From: a virus
DNA: 49,434 nucleotides
Direction: 5' to 3' (one strand)
IMG/VR virus record: IMGVR_UViG_3300032238_001543
Coordinates: 1-49,434 of that record
A model generated the notes under the pieces. It saw only the letters and a list, made by a program, of their open reading frames with translations. It searched no databases and was not told the origin of the DNA. This document shows, piece after piece, positions 6,585 to 13,468 of the stretch (positions are counted from its first letter, which is position 1; each line of letters begins with the position of its first letter). The position numbers and the translations under genes are program-made.

Positions 6585-6618
6585 GGCGACGGGGCGTACT
6601 GGGAGAGCGGTGGCAGCG

Positions 6619-6786
6619 TTAGGGGCCGACGCCGACGCCGGTGGCGTGGGGGGTGTGGCCGCTGGTGCCCACGGAGTGGGCGGGGGCGGGGGCGTGGCGG
6701 GCGAGGGTGTAGTGGTCGAAGGCGTAGCCGCCGAAGGCGAAGCCCAGGGCGAATGGGGTCAGGGTGGATGCAATGAATGGGCCCAC
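6619..6786 (-). CDS. Small hydrophobic protein, 55 aa
   Basis: A GTG at 6786, 4 bp after the stop of the preceding gene, opens a 55-codon frame. Residues 4-22 (FIASTLTPFALGFAFGGYA) are hydrophobic and could cross the membrane once. The rest is His/Pro/Gly-rich. A longer frame from 7044 exists only as an out-of-phase overlap with the gene at 6791 and is rejected. Function is unknown. Confidence 0.4.
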   Translation of the reverse strand: MGPFIASTLTPFALGFAFGGYAFDHYTLARHAPAPAHSVGTSGHTPHATGVGVGP

Positions 6787-6790
6787 GCGG

Positions 6791-7087
6791 CTAGGCCACG
6801 TTGAGGTGGATTTCTTCCTCGCTGATGGCGCCGCAGGGGTGGTACGTGACGACCCAGATCGAGGGGCAGAGAGTGGGCTCTTGGTGTTCTTCCAGAAGTG
6901 CGTCAAGGCGGCTGTGCAGCGCTTCGCCGTAGATGACGCCGTGGAGTTTGAAGAGCTTGTCGGGGGTGTCGTCGGTGTAGAGGAAGAGGACGTAGGTGCT
7001 GTCGATGGGGTTGTCCACCGTGGCAGTTGCGGTGATGCGGACATTCTGGAGAAAGTGGGTGAGGTTGGTAAGGAGACGGCGGATCAT
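6791..7087 (-). CDS. Hypothetical protein, 98 aa
   Basis: A 98-residue soluble protein (MIRRLLTNLTHFLQNVRIT...). The middle contains DSTYVLFLYTDDTPDKLFKL and the end CPSIWVVTYHPCGAISEEEIHL. The alternating strands and the two cysteines near the end are its only visible features. I do not recognise a family. It is preceded by the palindrome at 7107-7126 and followed within 4 bp by the small hydrophobic gene, so the two are probably co-transcribed. Confidence 0.65.
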   Translation of the reverse strand: MIRRLLTNLTHFLQNVRITATATVDNPIDSTYVLFLYTDDTPDKLFKLHGVIYGEALHSRLDALLEEHQEPTLCPSIWVVTYHPCGAISEEEIHLNVA

Positions 7088-7106
7088 GGTCGGAGCCTTA
7101 TGCGGG

Positions 7107-7126
7107 ATACCTGCTCAGATAGGTAT
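7107..7126. promoter_or_regulatory. Palindrome ATACCT-N8-AGGTAT
   Basis: ATACCT (7107-7112) and AGGTAT (7121-7126) are perfect inverted arms around an 8-bp spacer, 20 bp upstream of the ATG at 7087. The arms carry the same ACCT/AGGT cores as the phased sites, but spaced 12 bp rather than 8 bp apart. Confidence 0.4.
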
Positions 7127-7912
7127 GGAGCTTTGGGTGTAGTAGCGCTTGAGGCGGAGGAAGAACTCGGCCTCGTAGTGGTCGAGTAGCGCTGGTGGTA
7201 GTTCGTAGACGTCGGGGCCCACGGTGGAGGGCGTGGGGCGGGCGATTACGAGGAGGGCGCGGGTGGCGGTGTGGCCGTAGGTGTGGGTGATGGCGGCCCG
7301 GTAGGCGCCGAGCTGGCAGAAGTAGTCCTGCAGGAGGTCGGCGTTGTTGGGGAGGAGGTGGCGCTGGTGGTACGCCTCACCGTCGATTGCGTGGGTTGTG
7401 CCGCGGCTGCGGGCGGCGGTCTTCCAGTCGAGGAGCGTGAGCGCGTCGGGGGCGCTGCCGGCAGCGGCTGTGCCGAGACAATCGAAGGTCCCACTGAAGC
7501 CAGCGGGGTGCCACACCGGGGCCTCGATGCCGATTGCGCGGGTGAAGTGGGTTTCGAGCCAGGGTTGGACGTTGGTCCAGTAGGCGCCGTAGAGGCCCGC
7601 TTTCAGCGCGGAGCCGAAGGTCCGCCGGGGCGTAGCCCCGGCAATCCAGTGCTCGATGCACTCGTGGGTGTAGGTGCCGCGGCGCTTGGCTTCGTCGGAG
7701 ATGGCTTCGGCGCCGGGGCGGGAGAGCCACTGCTGCAGGCGGGCCTTGCCGGCGCTGGTGGCGCCCAGCACCGTGGTGACGCTGGGCAGCTTGCCGGCGG
7801 GGGTGAGGTAGCCCGTGCGGTCGGCGGCCCGGCGGGCGTAGCCGCGCATGGGGCCGAGGCCGGCGGGGTCGAGGCGCGGGGGGTGTGGGGGTGGCGTGGG
7901 GGCGTCGGTCAT
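7115..7912 (-). CDS. PD-(D/E)XK nuclease (RecB/Cas4-like exonuclease)
   Basis: A 265-residue nuclease of the RecB-like fold, probably acting in phage DNA recombination or repair. The motifs are in order: RRGTYTHECIEHW (His83), GFSGTFDCLG (Asp144), LLDWKT (Asp162, Lys164) and YFCQLGAYR (Gln200). Together these are the metal-binding and catalytic set of PD-(D/E)XK exonucleases. The ORF can be extended upstream to 8182, but the extension is Arg/Pro shadow sequence. The ATG at 7912 overlaps the previous stop (ATGA), indicating coupling. Location next to the ssDNA-binding protein fits a recombination module; no annealing protein is visible beside it. Confidence 0.8.
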   Translation of the reverse strand: MTDAPTPPPHPPRLDPAGLGPMRGYARRAADRTGYLTPAGKLPSVTTVLGATSAGKARLQQWLSRPGAEAISDEAKRRGTYTHECIEHWIAGATPRRTFGSALKAGLYGAYWTNVQPWLETHFTRAIGIEAPVWHPAGFSGTFDCLGTAAAGSAPDALTLLDWKTAARSRGTTHAIDGEAYHQRHLLPNNADLLQDYFCQLGAYRAAITHTYGHTATRALLVIARPTPSTVGPDVYELPPALLDHYEAEFFLRLKRYYTQSSIPI

Positions 7913-8142
7913 AGGGCGATCACCGTGAGGGTTTCGCCGTGGGTGGCCTGCCATGCCTTTGCCGCGGCCTCGCAGGCGGTGAGGTCGACCCACTCGTGGG
8001 CGTCGTGGGCGCTGTAGTCCCACTCCAGCCAGGTGTCGGCGTAGCGGTAGGGGTGGACGAAGTATTGGCCGCGGTCGTTCATCAGGCCGTACCGCAGGCG
8101 GGCGCCGACGGTGGCGGCGGGTGGGACGAGGGCGGGGTCCAT
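7909..8142 (-). CDS. Hypothetical protein, 77 aa
   Basis: A 77-residue acidic protein (MDPALVPPAATVGARLRYG...). It contains YFVHPYRYADTWLEWDYSAHDAHEWVDLTACEAAAKAWQ and ends ETLTVIAL. It overlaps the nuclease start by 4 bp (ATGA) and follows the ssDNA-binding gene, so it lies in the same operon. Its acidic and aromatic composition would allow a role as a partner of the nuclease, but no homologue is recalled. Confidence 0.6.
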   Translation of the reverse strand: MDPALVPPAATVGARLRYGLMNDRGQYFVHPYRYADTWLEWDYSAHDAHEWVDLTACEAAAKAWQATHGETLTVIAL

Positions 8143-8174
8143 GGGGGTGTGTGGTGTGGTGGCGCCGGGGTGCC

Positions 8175-8193
8175 GACGCCACGCGGTGGCGTC
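8175..8193. other. Hairpin at the end of the ssDNA-binding gene
   Basis: GACGCCAC (8175-8182) and GTGGCGTC (8186-8193) form a perfect 8-bp stem with a 3-nt loop, overlapping the stop codon of the gene at 8192. There is no T-run on either strand, so it may stabilise or partially attenuate the leftward transcript rather than terminate it. Confidence 0.4.
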
Positions 8194-8788
8194 AGGCGGG
8201 GGTGCCGAAGGGGTTGCCGCCGGTCAGCAGGGCGCCGAGGTCAGCGCCGGTGGTCTGGGCTTCGGTCCAGGCGGCGGTGGCGCGGGCGGCGATGGTGCCC
8301 TTGCGGCGGGTGGGTTTCAGGTCGACGCTGTATTTGGTGTCGGTGCCTTTGCCGTTGCGGGTGATTTGGCAGTCCCACTCGCTGAGGTCGGCGTAGTCCT
8401 CGTCGCTGGTGAGGCGGTCTAGTTCGCGCAGGATGGTTTTTTGGGTGGCGCTGAAGACGCGGATGGCGTCGGCCTCGTAGTCGTAGACGAAGAAGGCGGC
8501 GAAGGGGGAGATAGCGGGGCGGCCGTCACGGATGACGAGGGTGCCGCCGGCGTCGGCTTCGAGGTCCGCGATCAGCGCGGGGTCGGGCTCGGTGGCCGTG
8601 CGTCGGGGGGTCATGCCGCCCTCGGTTTTTTCGATCCACAGCTCATAGCCCGTCAGGGGCTCGTCGCTCAGGATTGCAAAGCGGATGGTGCCGCCGTCGG
8701 GGTCCAGTTTGGAGGGGTTGAGGAAGCCGCCGCTGGTTGACTCTTTGGGGGCGACGGTTGAGGAGAAGGTGCTCTTGAAGAAGGCCAC
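8192..8788 (-). CDS. Phage single-stranded DNA-binding protein
   Basis: A 198-residue protein matching a phage ssDNA-binding family I recall by its N-terminal block 'FLNPSKL-P-GG-IRFAILS-EPLTGYE-W' and central blocks (FFVYDYEADAIRVFSATQKTI, DWDCQI-like DLSEWDCQITRNGKGTDTKYSV). Such proteins coat single strands during replication and recombination. The core looks like an OB fold. The C-terminal third is less conserved and lacks the strongly acidic tail of bacterial SSB. It is the first gene of the SSB-77 aa-nuclease operon and is preceded by a four-unit phased repeat. Confidence 0.7.
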   Translation of the reverse strand: MAFFKSTFSSTVAPKESTSGGFLNPSKLDPDGGTIRFAILSDEPLTGYELWIEKTEGGMTPRRTATEPDPALIADLEADAGGTLVIRDGRPAISPFAAFFVYDYEADAIRVFSATQKTILRELDRLTSDEDYADLSEWDCQITRNGKGTDTKYSVDLKPTRRKGTIAARATAAWTEAQTTGADLGALLTGGNPFGTPA

Positions 8789-8834
8789 GTTGGTGGGGTT
8801 CGGGTGGGTGGAGCTGGTGGGCTCGGGGTCACCT

Positions 8835-8863
8835 TACGTGGCTGGGTTGGTACGTCAATAGGT
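8835..8863. promoter_or_regulatory. Four-unit 8-bp-phased repeat upstream of ssDNA-binding gene
   Basis: TACGT (8835), TGGGT (8843), TACGT (8851) and TAGGT (8859) are in exact 8-bp register, 47 bp upstream of the ATG at 8788. Three of the four units match the core closely. Confidence 0.5.
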
Positions 8864-8895
8864 ATTTGGGCCTGAGGGGATGAGTCTCGTGGGTC

Positions 8896-9126
8896 TCAGG
8901 CTCTGGCGCTGGCGCTGGTGGTGGGGGTGAGGAGGGAGGTGCGGATGGCGTGGAGGTCGAGGTTCTCGCGGTGGGCGTAGCGGAGGAGGACTTCGATGAC
9001 TTCGCTGCGGTTTTGGTGGTGGAGGTCGCTGACGGTGGTGGCGATTTGCCAGCCGGTGTCGGTGATGGAGAGGGTGCGTTGGCGTTTTTCCTCGCGCCAG
9101 GCGGTGCGGCTTTGGGTGTTGCCCAT
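8896..9126 (-). CDS. Ribbon-helix-helix-like DNA-binding protein
   Basis: A 76-residue basic protein. After MGNTQSRTAWREEKRQ comes a strand (RTLSITDTGWQ), helix A (IATTVSDLHHQN) and helix B (RSEVIEVLLRYAHRE), the RHH arrangement. A C-terminal extension follows. The frame is open back to a GTG at 9204, but that extension would translate a four-unit phased repeat and looks random, so the ATG at 9126 is preferred. A GCCTGAG / CTCAGGC inverted repeat (8870-8876, 8895-8901) overlaps its stop codon. It probably regulates nearby genes, including its own, through the phased site just upstream. Confidence 0.5.
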   Translation of the reverse strand: MGNTQSRTAWREEKRQRTLSITDTGWQIATTVSDLHHQNRSEVIEVLLRYAHRENLDLHAIRTSLLTPTTSASARA

Positions 9127-9177
9127 GGGGCGGGAGGAAGGGGTCGGGGTCACGCCGGTGGGGGTGGGGTGTGGGCC

Positions 9178-9206
9178 CACGTTAGTACGTGGGTCCGTAT
9201 TCACGC
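9178..9206. promoter_or_regulatory. Four-unit 8-bp-phased repeat upstream of RHH gene
   Basis: CACGT (9178), TACGT (9186), TCCGT (9194) and CACGC (9202) are in exact 8-bp register. The ladder lies 52 bp upstream of the RHH start at 9126 and just downstream of the stop of the gene at 9214, which is the position expected of an autoregulatory operator. Confidence 0.5.
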
Positions 9207-9213
9207 TTCCGCG

Positions 9214-9927
9214 TTATGAGGCGGTGGGGGTGATGGTGTCGGCGATGAGGGCCCAGAGGTCGGCGTCGGTTTCGTTGATGGTGGCCGCCAGGGGGGCGAG
9301 GTCGGCGATGAGGGTGTCGGCGGGGACGGTGCGGCCCATGAGGAGGGGCTCCATCGACGGGCACGCTTCGCGGAGCGTGGGGAGTTCGGAGAGGAAGTCG
9401 TGGCCGAGTGCGGCTAGTGCCATGCGCAGGTGGCGGCCGACGGCGGCGCTGGCGGGGGCTTCGGCTTCGGTGGGGATGTGGCGGGAGGTGTCGAGGCCCA
9501 GGTCGCGGAGGCCGGTGACGACCTCGAAGATCTGCGTGGGGCCGAGGGGCTGGCCGGAGGCGTCGAGCATGGGGATCAGGCCGCGCCACAGGGGGGCGAG
9601 GTTGTCGGGGAAGGCGGGGGCGGTGACGTGGGGGTAGAGGGGGGTGCCGTTGGGGTCGCGTTGGGAGGCGGCGAGGCTGGCGTTGACCATGCCCAGGACC
9701 AGGAGGCACTTGGGGGAGGGGTCCTTGAGTTTGCCGCTGGCTAGGCCGCCGATTTGGCTGCTGTGGAGGTGTTGGGGGCCGGGGAGGATGCTGGCGGCCA
9801 GCTTGATCCACTTGGGTTGGGTCATGGTGCCTTGGCGGCTGCAGCGGCGCCAGGCGACCTGGAGTTGGCGGCGACCTGCGTCGATGAGGTCGTTGGGGTC
9901 GGGGTATGCGGGGGCGGTGTTGTTCAC
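9214..9927 (-). CDS. Hypothetical protein, 237 aa
   Basis: A 237-residue soluble protein without a recognised family. It begins MNNTAPAYPDPNDLIDAGRRQ. Residues about 36-80 (MTQPKWIKLAASILP...HSSQIGGLASGKLKDPSP) resemble an N-terminal DNA-binding or helical domain. The C-terminal half is helical and acidic (TEAEAPASAAVGRHLRMALAALG). A regulator with an XRE-like start is possible: the phrase 'hssqIggLasGklkdPSP' is reminiscent of a helix-turn-helix followed by the conserved 'P' loop. This is only a resemblance. It has its own phased site directly upstream. Confidence 0.65.
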   Translation of the reverse strand: MNNTAPAYPDPNDLIDAGRRQLQVAWRRCSRQGTMTQPKWIKLAASILPGPQHLHSSQIGGLASGKLKDPSPKCLLVLGMVNASLAASQRDPNGTPLYPHVTAPAFPDNLAPLWRGLIPMLDASGQPLGPTQIFEVVTGLRDLGLDTSRHIPTEAEAPASAAVGRHLRMALAALGHDFLSELPTLREACPSMEPLLMGRTVPADTLIADLAPLAATINETDADLWALIADTITPTAS

Positions 9928-9935
9928 GGCAATGG

Positions 9936-9964
9936 GGCGTACTTACGCATTTAGGTAAGCACTG
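9936..9964. promoter_or_regulatory. 8-bp-phased repeat upstream of 9214-9927 gene
   Basis: GGCGT (9936), TACGC (9944), TAGGT (9952) and CACTG (9960) step by 8 bp; the middle two fit the core well. The site lies 9-37 bp upstream of the ATG at 9927. Confidence 0.45.
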
Positions 9965-10273
9965 GGGGTGGGGGTGTGTCAGCAGGGGGTGGCGTAGGTG
10001 GGGCGGGAGTGCTGCAGACCTGGGGGAGTGCAGTGGGAGTGCCGTAGCAGTTTCAGCGGTTGAATCCCTTGTCGTAGCAAGGGGTCTAGGTATCTGTAGA
10101 TAGAACTGATGTAACTGCTGAAGACTTTTGAACACCTGTCTTAGTGAGACTCTTTTGAGACCTCCATTTATTTTTAACCAGCCCCGCAGCAGTTGAAAGT
10201 TCAGCTTTTCCCCCAGATCCACTGCAGCCCAACGGATCTGGACTGCAGCGGTCGGCTTTTCAACTGCTGACCT
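9965..10273. repeat. Gene-free region with CAGCRGTTGAA repeats and nested inverted repeats
   Basis: No convincing gene lies here. Variants of CAGCRGTTGAA occur at 10054-10064 (plus), 10112-10122 (minus), 10187-10198 (plus) and 10258-10269 (minus). The last two form a perfect 12-bp inverted repeat (CAGCAGTTGAAA / TTTCAACTGCTG). Nested inside is CAGATCC (10214-10220) / GGATCTG (10234-10240). An AT-richer stretch lies at about 10125-10180. The region follows the primase stop. It could be an origin, a strong structured terminator, or a control site. A frame reading leftward from 10222 across it is rejected because it becomes a shadow of the next gene. Confidence 0.5.
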
Positions 10274-12640
10274 TCAGCGGTCGGAACCGCTATCCCACCA
10301 CGTCTGGTCCTTACGTGGGGTGCGCAGTAAACGGCCCAAACCGTAGTCAGTGACTAGGGTTTGCAGCATCTTGCGGGCCTCGGGGGAGGTGGCCGCCCAA
10401 CGGTTGGTCACGAGGTCGCGGGCGGTCACTCGGCCTGTCTCACGTGTCTTACTTAGCTCCACGATCTTGACCACCCAGCCGGGCAGATCGCCGCTGCCGA
10501 CCTGCGGGGCAAGCACGTCGAACTGGTTGAGGAAGAACTGAGTGAGGATCACGGCGCGTTCCATCACGCTGAGTGGGATGGTGCGGTTGATCTGATCCAT
10601 GAGCCCGTCGTAGGTGACGTGATCGAGGGCGTGGAGGAGACCTGCGAACCGGGCCAGGTAGCCGCGGAGTTTGCCTAGGAAGGCGGCGCGGCTGGCGTAG
10701 GTGCGGTCGGCTTCGCGGCTGTAGCCATCGCAGGTTGAGGCGAATAGGTCCCAGGCGTCGTCGCTGAAGGTCACGACGATGGGTTTTTTGCTGCAGGCGT
10801 CGAGGCGTTCGACCAGCTCCATGAGCTGGGTGTTGATCTCGACCTCGTTGCGGTTGACGTGGGGGAAGACGTAGGGCGGAGAGACCCAAAGGAAGCGGCT
10901 CCAGAAACCGTCACCTGACTTCGAGGCGGCATCGTCCCCATAGAGGAGGTCCGTCAGCTTGTCCTGCTGGATGGCGCCGAAGAGGGAGACGGCGGTGCGC
11001 TCCACAAGGATTGGGTCGCTGCCTTTGCGCAGGATGTTGATGCCGCCGCCGGACCACATGGACAGCCAGTGGGCGCGGTCGCTGTTGGACTTGCGGTACT
11101 TGTCCATGTCGCCGATGAAGGCGGCAAGTTCGTCGTGGAAGGAGACCACGCCGTGGACGTCGGGGCGTTCGAGCAGGGTGCAGAGCCCTTCGAGGGTGGC
11201 GTCCATCACCACCCGCTGGCGGGGGAGGGGTGGGGGGTTGCCGCGGGTGTCGCGGGGTTGGGCGCGGTACTGCTGGAGGGCTTCCTTGTAGGCGTGTTGG
11301 CCCTGGCCGTCGAGTTTCTCCAGGGGCCAGAGGAATTGGTTGGCGACCGGCGTTTTGAGGGAGGAGGCAGGGGCGACGGTGCCCATCCAGAAGACGCAGG
11401 GCTCACGCCAGCCGGTTTTGGGTTCGACGACGTAGCGCTTGCCCAGCACCGATGACATGGTGGTGATGAAGGGGGCGAGCATGGCGGTGTCGGCCACCGG
11501 GAAGGCGCTGGCGCGACCGCCGAGGATGTCGGCGATGAAGGGGCTGAAGACGCTGGACAACTCAAACCGGGCGGCGCGGGCTTCGGCCCACCGTCGGTAG
11601 CTGCGCTGACGCAGCTCCAGCAGGAGTGGGTCGTCCTTGTCATTCTCGCTAGGGCTGACGCGGACCTCGCGCTCTAGGGGCCAGGGGCAGAGCCAGCCGT
11701 TGGTCTGGGCCTCGCGGAAGAGGTGCCAGATCGTTTTGCGGTGGTTGGGGGCATCGACCAACGATTCGGCCACGGCGCGGAGATCCCAGTGCTCTTGGCT
11801 CCAGTTGGCTGCCGCGGCCAGTTCGAGGGTGAGATCGACGCCAAACTCGTGGACAAGGGCGGCGACGATGTCGCGGGCTTGGGGGTAGGTGCCGCTGCCG
11901 GGCTCACCCCGCTGGGGCGCAAACCCCAGGGCCTCGATCACCACCGCATGTTTTTGAGTGGCCGTGCGCCGCTCGTAGGGGACACCGCGTTCGGCGTGGC
12001 GCTGGACAGGGGCCGATGGGGCAACGGCCGATGGGGTCAGGAGGCTCTCCAGCTGCTCAAGCTCGAAGCGCTCGCCGGTGGCGGTGAGCACTACGGCGCT
12101 GTCGCCGGTGGAGGGGTGGACGCCGCCGGCCAGGCGCAATAGCTGGGCGGGTTTGGAGAGGCTGGTGTCGACCTCCGCGTTGGGGTCGCAGGCGGAGATG
12201 TGGGCGAACAGCAGCTTCTGCAGGTGCCGGAACTCGTCGGGGGTGCAGGGCTTGGTGAGTACCCAGTAGTTGTGGACGCTCTTGCCGCCGGTCCAGACCT
12301 GGAGGCTGGGGTGATGGAGGCCGCAGCGCTCCCACTGCGACAGCTTGTAGTCGCGGGTGGTGGTGGGGCTGTCGTCCTCGTAGACGAGAGCGCGGCACCA
12401 CTCAATCTGTTCGTTGCGGGTGCCGCCGGGGTTGAGCAGGAAGCCAAGGCTGTAGTTGCTGAGCCGGGAAAGTTCCTGTTCGACGCGGCCACGGAAGGCA
12501 CCGTCGGGGTCCACCTCTATATAGCGGCAGCCGATTTCACGGCTGTCGCCCTTCGGGGGGAAGAGGGCAAGGATCAGGGGGTCGCCGGGTGCGATGCCGA
12601 GGTGTTGGACGTGTTGTGTTGTTTGCTCCCAGTCGATCAC
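10274..12640 (-). CDS. Primase-helicase-like replication protein (AEP primase + DUF3987)
   Basis: A 788-residue fusion. Residues about 80-190 (LVYEDDSP, CGLHHPSLQVWTGGKSVHNYWVLTKP, NAEVDTSLSKPAQLLRLAGGVHP) match archaeo-eukaryotic-type primases of the RepB/'primase-polymerase' group, with an acidic pair and a His in the active-site region. Residues about 360-640 (VLGKRYVVEPKTGW, GTVAPASSLKTPV, VSFHDELAAFIGDMDKY, WSGGGINILRKG, VERTAVSLFGAIQ) match DUF3987, a P-loop ATPase-like domain often joined to phage primases. The Walker A is degenerate (PASSLKT), as usual for that family. It probably primes, and may unwind, at the phage origin for the polymerase at 13465. The start is a GTG at 12640, facing the RHH gene at 12722. 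Confidence 0.8.
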   Translation of the reverse strand: MIDWEQTTQHVQHLGIAPGDPLILALFPPKGDSREIGCRYIEVDPDGAFRGRVEQELSRLSNYSLGFLLNPGGTRNEQIEWCRALVYEDDSPTTTRDYKLSQWERCGLHHPSLQVWTGGKSVHNYWVLTKPCTPDEFRHLQKLLFAHISACDPNAEVDTSLSKPAQLLRLAGGVHPSTGDSAVVLTATGERFELEQLESLLTPSAVAPSAPVQRHAERGVPYERRTATQKHAVVIEALGFAPQRGEPGSGTYPQARDIVAALVHEFGVDLTLELAAAANWSQEHWDLRAVAESLVDAPNHRKTIWHLFREAQTNGWLCPWPLEREVRVSPSENDKDDPLLLELRQRSYRRWAEARAARFELSSVFSPFIADILGGRASAFPVADTAMLAPFITTMSSVLGKRYVVEPKTGWREPCVFWMGTVAPASSLKTPVANQFLWPLEKLDGQGQHAYKEALQQYRAQPRDTRGNPPPLPRQRVVMDATLEGLCTLLERPDVHGVVSFHDELAAFIGDMDKYRKSNSDRAHWLSMWSGGGINILRKGSDPILVERTAVSLFGAIQQDKLTDLLYGDDAASKSGDGFWSRFLWVSPPYVFPHVNRNEVEINTQLMELVERLDACSKKPIVVTFSDDAWDLFASTCDGYSREADRTYASRAAFLGKLRGYLARFAGLLHALDHVTYDGLMDQINRTIPLSVMERAVILTQFFLNQFDVLAPQVGSGDLPGWVVKIVELSKTRETGRVTARDLVTNRWAATSPEARKMLQTLVTDYGLGRLLRTPRKDQTWWDSGSDR

Positions 12641-12721
12641 CGACGGCTGCCCCAGTGCCGTAGCAACCTATCGGGGTTGACAGAGTCTTGCAACCTTCGT
12701 AGGTTGGCGGAGCTTCCAGTA
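12641..12721. promoter_or_regulatory. Divergent control region between primase and RHH gene
   Basis: This is an 81-bp gap between divergent starts. CAACC (12664-12668) and GGTTG (12675-12679) form one inverted pair. AACCT (12692) and TAGGT (12700) form an 8-bp-phased inverted pair inside CAACCTTCGTAGGTTG. The same TAGGTTGG unit recurs at 5669. GGAG at 12709-12712 is the likely ribosome-binding site of the RHH gene. The arrangement suggests that the RHH protein controls both arms. Confidence 0.5.
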
Positions 12722-12889
12722 GTGGCAGTGACCGACCGCAACCGCAAGCTGAGACTGCAGGTCTATGTGGACCGTGAGCTGCACGAGCAGGTGAAACGGC
12801 GGGCGGAGGCTGGCCATCGCCCGGAGTCGTGGGAACTGGAGCGGCTGATTCGCGCCGGGCTGGAGGCCAACGCAACGACGGGGCAATGA
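12722..12889 (+). CDS. Small ribbon-helix-helix DNA-binding protein, 55 aa
   Basis: GTG at 12722 (with GGAG nine bases before it) opens a 55-codon frame. It shows a textbook RHH layout: strand KLRLQVYVD, helix A RELHEQVKRRAEAG, and helix B SWELERLIRAGLEAN. It resembles Arc/CopG-type repressors in size. It faces the primase gene across an 81-bp gap holding palindromic AACCT/TAGGT sites, the standard layout for an autoregulated switch. Its stop overlaps the next start (ATGA), so it leads the rightward polymerase operon. It is the leading candidate to bind the phased sites. Confidence 0.6.
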   Translation: MAVTDRNRKLRLQVYVDRELHEQVKRRAEAGHRPESWELERLIRAGLEANATTGQ

Positions 12890-13185
12890 CCCACGCGGAA
12901 GCGTTTGAGCGGTTTCACGCTGAGAACCCCCACGTCTATGAACGCCTGAAGCGACTGGCGTTTCGGCTGAAGGTGCGGGGCGTGGAGCGCTACGGGATGA
13001 AGGCGTTGTGGGAGGTGCTGCGCTACGAGGAGGCGGTGGCCACCACCGCGCCGGCGGGCTCGTACCGACTGAACAACAACTTCACTGCCCGCTACGCCCG
13101 GCTGCTCATGGAGATGGAGCCGGACCTGCACGGGTTTTTTGAATTGCGTGAGCGCCGGGCGGATGCAGCCGCGTTAGGTGGTTGA
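12886..13185 (+). CDS. Conserved phage protein, 99 aa
   Basis: A 99-residue protein: MTHAEAFERFHAENPHVYERLKRLAF, then GVERYGMKALWEVLRYEE, then YRLNNNFTARYARLLMEMEPDLHGFFELRERR. I recall this block order from a small conserved protein in many tailed phages near replication genes; its function is not known to me. The composition is basic-helical, so nucleic-acid or protein binding is likely. The longer frame from 12829 overlaps the RHH gene and is rejected. The ATG at 12886 overlaps the previous stop. Confidence 0.65.
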   Translation: MTHAEAFERFHAENPHVYERLKRLAFRLKVRGVERYGMKALWEVLRYEEAVATTAPAGSYRLNNNFTARYARLLMEMEPDLHGFFELRERRADAAALGG

Positions 13186-13206
13186 CGCCCCAGCCCCCAT
13201 GGGGCA

Positions 13207-13227
13207 TACTTACTCACGTAGTTACTT
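13207..13227 (+). promoter_or_regulatory. Three-unit 8-bp-phased repeat upstream of 13247
   Basis: TACTT (13207), CACGT (13215) and TACTT (13223) are in exact 8-bp register, 20 bp before the ATG at 13247 and just upstream of its GGAGGG ribosome-binding site. It is one of the plus-strand examples, so the pattern is independent of gene orientation. Confidence 0.5.
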
Positions 13228-13246
13228 TGCGCCGGAGGGCGCGGCT

Positions 13247-13468
13247 ATGGAGAACATGCACTACGACAGGGACCTGAGCGCTGCATGGCGCTGCCACTTT
13301 GATCGGCGCGAGGGGATCCAGCGGATCCTGGAGGCCACGTTCATTGATGTGGGGCCGTTGGCCCTGCGCTCGATCCATGGGTGGGTGGAGGCGTTGGCCA
13401 CCGTCAGCGATGAGAGCTTTGATGCGGTGCTACGTGACGTGGTGGCGGAGCAGGAGGTGCAGCCTTGA
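13247..13468 (+). CDS. Hypothetical protein, 73 aa
   Basis: A 73-residue acidic helical protein (MENMHYDRDLSAAWRCHFDRREGIQRILEATF...). GGAGGG (13234-13239) lies 7 bp before the ATG, making this start clear; an in-frame GTG at 13178 would run through the phased site. The stop overlaps the TTG start of the DNA polymerase, so translation is probably coupled and the protein may act with or ahead of the polymerase. No family is recognised. Confidence 0.65.
   Translation: MENMHYDRDLSAAWRCHFDRREGIQRILEATFIDVGPLALRSIHGWVEALATVSDESFDAVLRDVVAEQEVQP

Noticed and set aside
7913-8182. N-terminal extension of the nuclease to 8182
   Set aside because: The extra 90 residues are Arg/Pro/His-rich and overlap the 77-aa gene; the ATG at 7912 has an ATGA coupling.
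9182-10222. 346-codon minus-strand frame starting in the 9965-10273 gap
   Set aside because: After about 50 plausible codons it runs out of phase through the gene at 9214 as Pro/Arg/His shadow, and its start lies in an inverted repeat.
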